Assembly (NCBI GenBank): GCA_023078555.1
Contig: CM041196.1
Location: 8,071,985 to 8,135,984, forward strand
Direction of reading: 5' to 3'
DNA from: Ulva prolifera
Lineage: Eukaryota > Chlorophyta > Ulvophyceae > Ulvales > Ulvaceae
Length of the DNA: 64,000 bases
The notes beneath the pieces are model-generated. The model was not told where the DNA came from, searched no databases, and saw nothing but the letters and a program-made list of their open reading frames with translations. The stretch's first letter is position 1. Every line of letters starts with the position of its first letter. Positions 35,114 to 45,264 of the stretch are shown one piece after another. Position numbers and translations under genes: made by a program.

Positions 35114-35734
35114 TTGCGAAAAAAGCAGCAGAAAATTCGTATTCAGACAGCAGCCCGGGCAAGAAGATTTCGCATGAAACATAAATCTCAGAAAAAGACC
35201 GCGTTGGCTGTTTCTGATCTAGACACATGTGGAGCTCCTGCCACAGGCGTGAATGACCAGGTCAGCCCACAGGATCAGGATGCCCAGCAGGCTAAACGCA
35301 AGCGAGGACGCCCACGTGGATCTGTCTGGAGTAGCTAGGCCTAAAATCACCCAGCCAGACACAGCAAGGAAACACCGGGTGTTGGTCTGAGTCAAGAGTG
35401 TCGCATACATTGGAGCTACCATCACATCAACACTGAGACTTGGTTGTTGCAGGACTGGTTTGCAACACAGCATACAATCTGTGATCTCATCCAGAAAGCT
35501 GCTGAAACTCAGACTGTCAAGACATCATCAGAGTTCTTAACCTACCTCAAGAGAACCTACCCGGCACTGAAGGACCATTTTCCATCGCGCAGCACACTCT
35601 CAGGATGGTTTGCATTCAGTCAAGGCGCGGCGTGCTACCCCAAGCCTACACAGACGTGGAAGCAGGGCATGAAGCACCGGTGCAACGTACGGCGCACCAT
35701 GAGCACAGGCCGCCGCCCCGAGCTGGTGTCGTGA
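35114..35734 (+). pseudogene. Possible AT-hook / DNA-binding fragment, perhaps transposon-derived
   Basis: Frame 35114-35338 ends in a KRKRGRPRGS AT-hook core. After a TTGCAG acceptor-like site at 35446-35451, a frame continues DWFATQHTICDLIQK ... SEFLTYLKRTYPALKDHF with RSTLSGWF, reminiscent of N-terminal DNA-binding regions of DNA-transposon proteins. No donor in correct phase was found to join the two pieces, and no catalytic domain follows. It could be a remnant of a DNA transposon or of a host gene. Confidence 0.25.
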
Positions 35735-36644
35735 CAATCAGCGATGGATACCGCGGCAGCACAAATTCTCGGTTCCTCTTGGATCCTGCGGGGGCACAGC
35801 TGCTACGATGAGCACATGGGTACATGCACGATCGCGAGGGGGGCGAGGCTGAGGCGCAGGAGTGTGTGGCTGCAGCGGGCAAGCCCTGGACCAGGGGCTG
35901 GCCCGTGATGACACACTTCGAACGCAGTTGTATGTGGAGGATAGGTTCAATAGGTTTTTGTTGTCATGTTTGGCGGTGTTGCAAATGTGCTGGACGGACG
36001 CCCGCGATGAGCAGAATCACAGGTACAGGTGACGTGATGTGCCCTGAGCCTTGCGTGTGTACAAAACTGTCCTGGAAGTTGGACATGTCAGGCCAACGTC
36101 ATGCGACACAGCGGGGGGTGTCCGACACTCAAGGCCCGTGCCATGCGTTACTCGCCGACACTTCCAATTCAGGCCAGTGTCAGTCGGGTGTTCATATGCA
36201 CTGCTCGGACGCAAGGCGGGTTCCGCCAGTCGACCACATTTCACACGAGATGAGTGCCAGAAACTGCCCGACCGATCACGTCGCTGCCGCTAGTGAGCGA
36301 GTTACATCAACACAGACCTGTGCACATCAACCGATGTCAGCTCAACGCACGGCCGCCTCAGGCGGCCCAACAGCCTCGAGCACGGCGTGCCTGCTTTGTG
36401 TGCAGTGCCTCCGAACGCTGCTCCAGCGGTGCACCTCTGCTGCATGCACGCCCGCGCAGCACAGCGCAGCACAGCGCCCGTGACTGCAGGCTGCCACTGC
36501 GGGCAACACCATGCACAGTCGTGCCCGCACCGACGCACCAAGATGAAGATGCATGCAGCCACAGCACGCGCACCGAGGGCTGTGCCCGGGCACGTCCGGG
36601 GGCACACCCAGGGTTCCGCACGCGTGGGCGTGCAGCGCCACCTC

Positions 36645-38390
36645 TCAGCCTCCAACTCCCACCGGCGCCGCCTCCGCCGTCGCTGCCGCCCCCGCCTCCA
36701 CCGCCCCTGCCTCCGCCGCTACAGCCTGCGCCGGCGCCCCCTCCAGCGCCTCAGCCGCCTCCTGCTGGTTCTTCACAAACTCCTTGACTGCGGCGCGCGA
36801 GGCGTCCAAGCCAAGAGCCCAGTACGCCTCACGCATGTACGGCACGACGCCCCGGCCCTTCAGCATGCTCGCCAGGGAGCGGCACTGCCTGCAGTAGCAC
36901 CCTCCGGCAACCCGCTCCCGGTTCGCACACACGGAGCACAAGCGCACGGGCGCCGGCGGAGGCGCGGGGGGGTCCCTCCGCCCCCCCTGCGGCGGCGGGC
37001 CACCGCCCTCCAGCTCAGTGTCGTTGGTGGCGCTGGACCCGGCTGGGGTGGGTGAGGTGGGCGCGTCCGCGGCAGCGGCGGTGCAAGCCGCCGGGATGCC
37101 CGCGACTGGCGCAGCGGCTGCAGCAGCGGGCTCGCTGGCAGGCTCTGCAGGCATGGCCGGCGCGCTGGGATGTGCCGCTGCCGCCTGCTCTGGTTCAGAC
37201 TTGACGCGCGCAGGCGCGGGCGGCGCGCGCCGCGGCGCTGGGTCGCGAGCTGCCGGCTCGGGCGCCTGCGGCGGCAGGGTGCGCGGCGCCTTGGGCTGCC
37301 GCTCGGCCACCTGCTCAGCAGCGCCGGAGGGCGCCGCCTCGGCCGATGCGCGCCCGCGCTTGGCCGCCGCGGCACTGCCGCTGCCGCCGGCGAGTGCGGC
37401 GGCCGCTACCGCGGCGTCCACTGCCGCGCAGGTCGCGGCCACGGCCTCCATCGCCGCTGCACCACGCGGCGCGGCCTTTGCCGCCGGCTGCGGCGGCTCA
37501 GCGTTCGCCGCCTCGGCTGCGGCCGCATCGGAGGCGTGTGCCACACCAGCGATGTCGAGCGCCCGGCGCTTTACGTCGGGGAGGCGCGCGTCGCTGCCGA
37601 GCTCATCAAAGGCCGCCCGCACATGGACACGCCGGCACAGCCCGCCGGACTTCTTGTCCAGCCGCGCAACGAGCGCGGCGCAGCGTGCACAGAGCCTGCT
37701 GGTCCCCGCCGCGCGCTCGTGCGTGCGGCAGACACGGCACATCTGGCCGCCGTCGCTCTTGAGCGGCGGTGCCTCGGCGGCGCCGTCCGCCGCCGCGGCG
37801 GCAGCGCCCGCCTGTCGGTCGCCGGGGACGGCCGGCGGCGGTGCGTCAGCCTCTGCGGCAGCGGCGTTGGAGGGTCCTGCCATGGCGGCGGACGTTTGCA
37901 GCGCCGCCCGCACCAGCGCCAGGTCCCCTGCATCGCTGCCGGCCTGGCGCGCCAGCGTGTCCATGAGGGACGCCGGAGTGCCTCCGCCGAGAGTGATGAC
38001 GCCGAGCATATCGATGCTGCGGCGCCGGGCGGCGCTGCCCCTCGGTTTTTTGCCCTTCGCCTTGCTGCGTGCATGACGCCTGGACATCCGCAGCGCAGCG
38101 ATGAGTATGTCGATGTCTTCGTCCCCCGGGGCAGCCTCGAGGAGGGCCTGCCCCAGGTCAGCCGCTGCTCCGCCGCCCAGCTCGGTGGCCTTCAGCAGCT
38201 TTGAGCCGCGGCTGGCCTTGCTGGAACCACCGCGGCTCTTCTTGATCGCTGCAGCAGGCGTCAGCCTGTGGTCGGGCGGTGGGGCAGCTGGGGTGTTGCT
38301 GTTCTTCGACGCGGAGGCCGGCTGCCTAGCTGCAGCCGCGTCACTCGCGTTTGCATCGGCAGGCGTCTCGGGACGCTTGTCGCCCTTCAT
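36645..38390 (-). CDS. HTF-C: HTF family member, longest copy, two fingers
   Basis: Family unknown; paralogue of HTF-A and HTF-B. A single frame of 581 residues. Order: a Lys/Arg/Ser-rich N-terminus, repeat 1 (KLLKATELGGGAAADLGQAL), a basic spacer (KAKGKKPRGSAARRR), repeat 2 (DMLGVITLGGGTPASLMDTL), finger 1 (CRVC-x12-CARC, then GGLCRRVHVRAAFDELGS and VKRRALDIAG), a long Ala/Pro/Glu disordered linker, and finger 2 (CSVC-x11-CRQC with an extra Cys between, then MREAYWALGLDAS). The C-terminus is Ala/Val/Glu-rich. The six ligand-like residues of finger 1, C-x2-C-x12-C-x2-C-x13-C-x3-H, are kept in all three paralogues with identical spacing. No introns and no nearby TGTAA were seen. Confidence 0.72.
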   Translation of the reverse strand: MKGDKRPETPADANASDAAAARQPASASKNSNTPAAPPPDHRLTPAAAIKKSRGGSSKASRGSKLLKATELGGGAAADLGQALLEAAPGDEDIDILIAALRMSRRHARSKAKGKKPRGSAARRRSIDMLGVITLGGGTPASLMDTLARQAGSDAGDLALVRAALQTSAAMAGPSNAAAAEADAPPPAVPGDRQAGAAAAAADGAAEAPPLKSDGGQMCRVCRTHERAAGTSRLCARCAALVARLDKKSGGLCRRVHVRAAFDELGSDARLPDVKRRALDIAGVAHASDAAAAEAANAEPPQPAAKAAPRGAAAMEAVAATCAAVDAAVAAAALAGGSGSAAAAKRGRASAEAAPSGAAEQVAERQPKAPRTLPPQAPEPAARDPAPRRAPPAPARVKSEPEQAAAAHPSAPAMPAEPASEPAAAAAAPVAGIPAACTAAAADAPTSPTPAGSSATNDTELEGGGPPPQGGRRDPPAPPPAPVRLCSVCANRERVAGGCYCRQCRSLASMLKGRGVVPYMREAYWALGLDASRAAVKEFVKNQQEAAEALEGAPAQAVAAEAGAVEAGAAATAEAAPVGVGG

Positions 38391-40002
38391 CGCCGCTTGC
38401 AGTCCACCACACCTGCCTAGACTGGCTGGCCTACCTCAAGCACCTGCGTGAGCAATCGCACCTGCGCATCAGCCACCGAAGCAGCACAAACGAGCCACAA
38501 ACGACGTGCCATGTTATACATGTTATCATGCCTCGTTTGTGGAACGGAGCTTTGAAGCGCAGGGCAGCCGGCTCCGTGCACTCTGAGGAAGCAGCAGGAA
38601 CGCTATCAGAGTCGCGGAAGTTGACAAGCATGTGAGATAACGACATACCTAGTTCAGATTCAGTTGACGCCTATCGAGGCCACATTAACACACTGCCACA
38701 GCCGTCCAGCGTTCATCTGCCCTCAGAGCAGGCGGTGCGAACACCGTTGTGCTTCAGCAATCACCGCACAGACTTGGCAGAAAGCAGCACCAGATATTGC
38801 ACCATGTAGAATGAAAAATTACGATTGGATGGAAACGCGCACAATTTGTCTGGGCGAAGAGGACATACGTAGTGGAAATCTCGAGACAGCGTCTCATGGT
38901 AAGTGGCGGACAGTGTCACGAAAAACGAACTGCACCAAGGCAGCAGCATGCGCTCAAAAGCGTGGAAATACACACGTCATTGCCGTATAAAAACAGCTGA
39001 TTACGATACGTGATTCCTTATTTTGTCTTGCGACGAGGTGTCATCCCGTGGAAGGCGTCCAAAGGCATATTGCCATGCGGTACACAAGATAGCTCAGTGC
39101 ATAGACCCGGCTGCGACCTCATCGAGAGCTGCATGTAGCCTCGACAGCGTGCTACGCATAATAGCGCCGCAGAGTACCGACTCTGGTCCTCGAGCTGCAT
39201 GCTTTCCTGTCGTGCAAGCAGATGGTCGCTGTGGTTTGCACCAATACGTGCGGAGGACGCCAGCACCACACGTCCACTGAGATCAACATAGATCTACAAA
39301 GTGCTTCTCAGGGGGCACGTTGTTCATCTGGCTGCGTAGCCTCAGGAGAATGAGCTTGTGCGAGACACTGACCAAGGTGCCCCTTCACTCGACAGCCCAC
39401 CCAGCCGGACGCCATGGCCCAAGTCATCAATTTACACACACCGGGCCAATCTATGGCAGAGCAAGCAAATCAAGTCCAAATCAACTCCAACTCGGGCGCC
39501 ATGGCCCAGGTAGGAACAGGATGCGGTCCACTGGAGCTCATCGAGCATTTCAGAGCAGCAAGGGTCGTGACTGGATCCAGCCAGCACATGCATTGTGGCC
39601 ATGCCCGCATCTGCATGCTAGTATCACAGAATACTGACCATCTAAGCCTGTCACATTCCCAGGCTCCTGCTGCAGTGGCGCTCAACGGCTACCAATAGAC
39701 AGACGCCCAGCCTCTATACACACGCAACGCCCTGAGCACATGGCCAACGCAGCATTCTGGTGCTACATATATACACACACACAGCCAGCCACCTCTCTGC
39801 GGGAGTGGACACCTGCGGCGCCGGCCGAACGCTGCAGGACCAAGTCGCCGGGACGCCACAACCAGCCACGGCCCCTTGAGCTGTGGACATTCCCATGCAT
39901 GCGAGCCTGAGAGCCTCGCATGCCCGTCTCAGCACGCGACGGTGCCAGGCATCCCTGGTGCCAGCAGCAGCGCCACACACTGTGTCTGGCGGCGCCGGGC
40001 GG
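38391..40002. other. Intergenic DNA between TMEM120 and HTF-C
   Basis: The HTF-C promoter and TMEM120 3' UTR are expected here. A short TATATA/CACACA microsatellite lies near 39765-39785. No gene recognised. Confidence 0.5.
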
Positions 40003-43000
40003 TCACGTCGCCCGCGCCACCTTGTTGCGCATCTTGCGGGCTATCCGCCGCTTGGCGGCGATCGTGGAGGCCGTGTTCTTCGCGTTCATCAGGCCCATGA
40101 CGGCCATGAGCGCGCCGACCACAAACACGCCCCGCATGCCCCGCAGGTCGCTCTCGCGCCGCTCAAAGTCCTGCACACCACCGGCGGCCCTCGGGGCTCG
40201 GCGTCCTGCGCCACCTGCGGCCATGCAAGCGGCCTGTTGCCACCACAGCATGGTGCCCGCATCACCACCAGCGGACAGCGGCGGTGGCAACGCGGGTCGG
40301 CACAGCGGAGCACAGCCGCGCCGCCTGCCGGCCCTGGCGCGAGGTATCGGTCACCGCCACACATGCAGAGCGAGCGCTCCAGCTGCGCTCTGGGGCCACA
40401 CGCCTCCTGGGGCGCACATGCAGGCTGGGAGCAAGGTGAGGGGCAGGGGGGGGAGGGGGGCGTGCCAGCCAGCCTTCGGGGTCGAGCATCGCCGGCGCGG
40501 AGTGGCGCATCATGTTGGCGCCCATGAAGAGCTGCCAGGCCTGCAGCAGGAAGAGGAAGGGCAGCATCGCGAGCAGTTGGCCGGGCATGCCGGAGGTCTC
40601 GCCGCCGATGATGTCGATGCTGCTGGCCTTGCCGAGCGCGATGCGCGCGTACATGCGCTTCTTCTGATACCTGCGCGGCCACACGCGGGGTCACAGGCGC
40701 GTTCGTCCGCGGCCACGCGGCAGCGGCCGGGTGCGGGTGCCGGGCTGAGGATGCACGGCCGAGGATGCAGTGGCCGCAGGGGTGGTGTGGAACCGGCGGG
40801 GTTCACATGGCATTGATGTGTACCAGCCAGTGCTGCAGCTGCGTGGACGCTTCTGGACACGCTCGGCTGAGCAGGTTGCCCCAGCAAGTACTGGCACGCA
40901 GCTCCGCGTCGCGGGTGGTGCTGCGTGCGCGGACGAAGCATCAGAGAGCGGGCGCCTGCCGCGTGCACTGCGGGGAGACTGTTGCTCCCGCTGGCCTCAG
41001 GCGTCGTGGCTCCCCGCCAGAGGGGGGTGCTAGGGGGGAGCGCACTGGTTCTGCGCGAGCATGAGCGCCGCCTGTGCGATGGTCCATAGCAGCCAGCCCT
41101 CCACGAAGCGCCCGACGGCGGGGGAGTCCACGGGCAGGGTGACGGTGATGATGCAGGTGGCGGCGGAGAGGTAGTGGTGCCAGATCCACCAGGCGCGGAT
41201 GCGCGAGCCGTTGAGCAGCAGCACGCCCTCCCGCGCCGCCATCGAGATGTAGACGTACACCATGAACACGAGGAACGCCTGCAGCGGCGGGCGCGGTGTG
41301 GGGCGGCAGCGGGGGAACGCCTCCCGCGGGTACGTGTCGGCGGACACCTCCGCTGTGGCTACAGGCGCACACGGGCGAGCAGGGAGCACACACGCGCACG
41401 CGGCGCAACACAGCACAGCGCCGTCGGAGCTGCAGTCCAATGCATGACCGCCGAGTCACCGGACACACTCCTGTGGGCATGCATGGACTGCACCAGCGGC
41501 GAGTGGCAGCTCACCCGCCGCCTGTCCGCACCAGGCGCCTCACAACGCTGCTCATGCGTGACGGCGGGGCAGCGCACCTGCACGCCAAACATGATGAGCG
41601 GCGAGAAGGTGTAGCGCAGGGCGCCCTGCATCGCGCGCAGCGCCGCCGGCTGCGGCCAGCCCGCGAGCGCCTCCGCGTGCCACATGCCGGCGAGCAGCAG
41701 CGAGCTGAGCAGCAGCATGGTCTGCGCGGCGCGAGACCGGAAGTGGTGGTACTCCTGCTTCAGGTTGAACACGTCCTTGCGGCGCACTGCGGGGCAGCTG
41801 CGAGTGTCAGGTCGGCGGCTGGGGGGCGGGGGAACAGCCGGGGGGTGGCCGTGGGGGATAAAGGGAGGCGCATCAGCTGTGCACGGCTCTGTGTGGAGCG
41901 CATGCGGCCGGTGGGCGGACACTCAGCCGGTGAGGGAGCCGCGTGGGACTGCGTGAGGGGGTGGGTTGTGTGCGTGTGTGCTGGGGGGGGAGATTCCAGG
42001 GGCAGGCTCAGCTGGTGCATGCATGCAAAGGCGCTGCTGGTTGCAGAATGCATGGCTCAAAACGGTGCCATGTCATACGCAGGCTGATGCAGAGAGCTGT
42101 GAAGGTGCAGGTGCCATTTGCATGTACAGTGTTGGTCCTGCTGGCGCGATAGCTGTGACTGTGCAAGGCAATCTGCCGTGAACACAGTGTGCTGCTATCC
42201 GGATTGCACCACGGGTGTGCGCCTGCGTGTGCTGGTGGCAGGCCGGAGCTTGGGGGATGTGGTACCTGTGTGGAGGGGCAGGTGCTTCCCGAGCAGGAGG
42301 GTGAGGATGTACGGCCTGGCCTTGCTCTTGAGCAGGCTCGAGACGTCCCCACCTGGGCCTGACTTGAGCATCTGGTCACACTCGGCGAGCTTGTCCAGCT
42401 GCTGGATCTGCTCATCTTGGTCCTGCAGCGATGCCGCCTGCACGAGCGCTCAGCTCAGCCTCAGCTGGCGTGCTGCGAACAAGCAGTGCAGGCCTTGGCT
42501 TGCGGCCTGGCTTGGCTGGCCGCCCCAGGGCCGGCTCGTGGGCTCGGGGCGAGCCAAGAGATGATCTGGCGGGGCTGGAAGGCTGGCAGGAACTAATCTG
42601 GACTGGCAGATGCCAGATATGTCTGCAATGTACGCTCGCTGGGCCGCTCAGGACCTGGCAGCAGCAGTGGCCATTGTCACACGGCGCAGAGAATTGGTGA
42701 GTAGGTAATTTGTTGTGCATGCGGGGAGATTATGAGGCCGCGGGCTGGCTGGTTCGTCCAGCTGGATTCAGCTGGATCCAGTCAACGGGTGAGCATGTGG
42801 TCCGTGTGAGGGAGCCACTGCGTCTTTGTCACGATTGGGCGCGTCCTCGGTTCCCTTGGCAACGTCTGATGACACACGCTCAGAACAAATGTGATGACCC
42901 ACCTCCTGTCTGGCTACGCGGATGGCCTCCAATACGCTCTCGATCTCAGCCCGGAGCGCTTCCAGCTCACCAGCGTTCCGTTGATTCTGTACATGGTAGC

Positions 43001-43079
43001 GCTGCGACAGCTGCGAACACTTGGACAGCAGACGATTGACGTCTGCTGAGCCTTCAGAGCGAGGCGATGAAGGCGCCAT
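40003..43079 (-). CDS. TMEM120: TMEM120 (TMPIT-like) multi-pass membrane protein
   Basis: Membrane protein of the TMEM120/TMPIT family (nuclear envelope/ER in animals; fold related to fatty-acid elongases, and coenzyme A has been seen bound in animal structures). Six exons in phase: 43079-42903, 42437-42266, 41786-41578, 41278-41046, 40670-40466 and 40170-40003, giving 387 residues. Seen: an N-terminal coiled coil (residues 15-95, ELEALRAEIESVLEA), then hydrophobic helices, the family signature REGVLLLNGSRIRAWWIWHHYLS, then YQKKRMYARIALGKASSIDI, FLFLLQAWQLFMG, and a last helix VFVVGALMAVMGL before a basic tail. The family's histidine pair before the NGSR...HHY segment is kept. The last intron begins GCACGC (GC-AG). 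Head-to-head with the UBX gene, 409 bases apart. Confidence 0.93.
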
Positions 43080-43488
43080 GATGCTCAGGCGCAGATCTCC
43101 ATGCAGCAATCCAAACTCTTTCCCTCGACACCTTCTCAGCTCACGATTCAGCGGCTCCCCGGCCTCGCACGGCTTCACAGGAATCGATGCCTGTTTCGAC
43201 GCTAAGCGCTCCATCGTCGGTGTTTGCAAAGTTGAACGCGCAAGAGCGGGTTTGTTGCGACATGTTGCGTTCGAACGATTGTGGCTTACGTGTGACTACC
43301 AACGAAACCTCAGCATCACGGCGTGCGACTCGCAACGCCTGAGATCACGAGCCGAGGTCAAGATCATCTGATTGTCGGAGCTGCTTGTCTCGCATGTGTT
43401 TGTCACGCACTGCTGTCCCGTAGTGTTGAAGTTTACAGAGGCGCGCATACCGATCGCCAGCAGGCAGCACCTCTGCCATCAAATCACA
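43080..43488. promoter_or_regulatory. Short divergent promoter region, TMEM120 / UBX gene
   Basis: 409 bases between two start codons pointing away from each other. It must hold both promoters and both 5' UTRs. No obvious TATA box was found; the region is G+C-balanced with no long frame in phase with either gene. Confidence 0.5.
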
Positions 43489-44813
43489 ATGGACGAGAAC
43501 ATCAGCACCTTCATGGGTGTCACTGGATGTGAAGACCGAGGGACAGCAAGTTTCTATCTAGAGTCGTGCGGGAATGACCTCGACCAGGCAGTGAACAATT
43601 ACTTGGAGAGCGGGGGCACGGCGCAGGGTGAGGTGCAGCCAGCTGCTGAACAGTCCGACGATGCAGCTGAAGCATCTGTGCCGGTCAATGTAGATTTCGC
43701 GGAGCCGGGAGCGGGCGGGGACGACGAGCAGAGGTACGGTCAAAACTGCGACAGTCTTGCTGCAGTCTAGCAATTCAAACGGCGCCGAGGCCACACTACT
43801 GCAGCACATCGTGACCTACTCGGGGCTACGTTTCAGGCCGCGCCGAGCTGCTTGCTCGTGGTCCAACGACCCACAGGAGACATTTCAGAACGTGCCAATT
43901 CAATTGCTGCTTGCAGGTGGTTCACCGGTGGCCAGGGCGGCAGTGGGCAGGAAGTCATTGCACCAGGATCTGGAGGCCCAAACGCCGCATTTGAGGACGT
44001 CAGAAAGGCGGTGGAGCCACATGCGCGGCAAGGCACCAGTGAAGACCTGGCGCCAGAATCCTCAGCGTTCACGGGCTCAGCCAGAACACTCGATGGTGCG
44101 GCTCAAGGCAGCACTCAGAAATGGCGCTTCTGCACCTGCTGACCAGTTGCTGCGGGCTCATGCAGGGCAAATACGCAACGCTCCCAAGAAGAAGACCAAG
44201 ATGGTCATCAAGTTCTACCCGAACCACGTGTTCACTGTCGATGATGGCCCGCCACGGAGCACCGCCGATGCTGCAAACCAACGCTTCCTACAGGCCGTCA
44301 AGGAGCAACGCATACCGGACGAACTCGTGCAACAGCACCCCAACGGGCTCGACCTGTCCATCATGCCAATGCCCGAGGACTACGATGAAGCGTCGGCACC
44401 CAGGTACCTCCTCCCCCACACCTCCTGGCCACCATCCACGCCAGCAGCCCCTTGCTAACGGTAGCCATGGCTGCAGGCCCGCGTTCACTGGCACCGGCAG
44501 GAAGCTCGGGGGTGATGAGGGGGCCTCGAGCAGTGCTGCTACACAGCAGCAACCTATGGAGTCGTGGTCAGGCCCGGACGAGAGCCAGCCCATGACATCG
44601 ATCCAGATCCGCATGCCGGACGGGACACGGCTGGTCGGGAAGTTCAACCACAGCCAGAAGATCCGCGAGATCCGGGCGTTTGTGGCTGCGGCGCGGCCGG
44701 GCCAGCCCGTGCCTCCAGTCATGATGACAGGCTTCCCCGCGAAACCAGTGGAGGACGAGAGCATAAGCATCGCAGACGGCGGGCTCATCAGTGCCGTGGT
44801 CGTGTTCAAGTAG
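43489..44813 (+). CDS. p47/PUX-type UBX protein, CDC48/p97 cofactor
   Basis: Adaptor for the AAA ATPase CDC48/p97 in ubiquitin-linked protein extraction and membrane fusion. Four exons in phase: 43489-43733, 43917-44095, 44166-44403 and 44477-44813, giving 332 residues (human p47 is about 370). Domains in order: an N-terminal UBA-like domain (residues 5-40, STFMGVTGCEDRGTASFYLE), a linker with WFTGGQGGSGQEV, a SEP domain (about 150-212, MVIKFYPNHVFTVDDGP to QQHPNGLDLSIMPMPEDYDE), the AFTGTGRKLGG p97-binding style segment, and a C-terminal UBX domain (about 257-332, SIQIRMPDGTRLVGKFNHSQ, ending AVVVFK). In the UBX S3/S4 loop, TGFPAKP replaces the usual FPR. A TGTAA lies 32 bases past the stop. 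Confidence 0.94.
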
Positions 44814-44844
44814 ACTCTGATTTGTCTGTGTATTTGTTAGAGAG

Positions 44845-44849
44845 TGTAA
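44845..44849 (+). promoter_or_regulatory. TGTAA poly(A) signal of the UBX gene
   Basis: TGTAA 32 bases past the stop, in GAGAGTGTAAACTCC. Confidence 0.5.
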
Positions 44850-45139
44850 ACTCCGGTGTGCTGGAGCTGCAATGATGCTGGCATGAACGCGCAGTCATCG
44901 AGCCGCCAATGGCACAGCCAGGGGACATGCACGGCTTCCCACACCAGACGATGCGTCCACACGGCGTTGCATCTATCTAGCCCTGTTGCAGCTCACTCCG
45001 GTGCAAGCCGTCACGCTTCCGTGCTGACCATGCATGTCACATTTGTCGGGTCCCGCCACTCTGCGGTGTCACTCCCCCGACCGCAGGCAATGCCACCACC
45101 GGACCAACACACGAATCCACATGCACGATGGAGCATGCA

Positions 45140-45144
45140 TTACA
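45140..45144 (-). promoter_or_regulatory. TGTAA poly(A) signal of the ribokinase gene
   Basis: TTACA on the + strand (TGTAA on the minus strand), about 120 bases past the ribokinase stop. Confidence 0.45.
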
Positions 45145-45264
45145 CCTCACTGCACGGATCCTGGGGCAAGGTCCTGGTCTCAGAACGGCCATATGTATCC
45201 TACTCTTGTACTGCTTGACAGCACGCGTGCCGCTCTGCATTCGACGCCACGCACCACATCGTCC

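Larger units (their letters stand above)
32692..36644. other. 4 kb gene-poor interval between HTF-C and HTF-B
   Basis: Lower G+C than the flanking HTF genes. Two weak coding candidates are listed separately (34651-35064 minus and 35114-35734 plus). The rest shows no motif or exon chain on either strand. Confidence 0.5.
44814..45264. other. Convergent gap, UBX gene / ribokinase
   Basis: 3' UTRs of both genes, with a TGTAA on each strand (44845-44849 + and 45144-45140 -). Nothing else was recognised. Confidence 0.6.
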
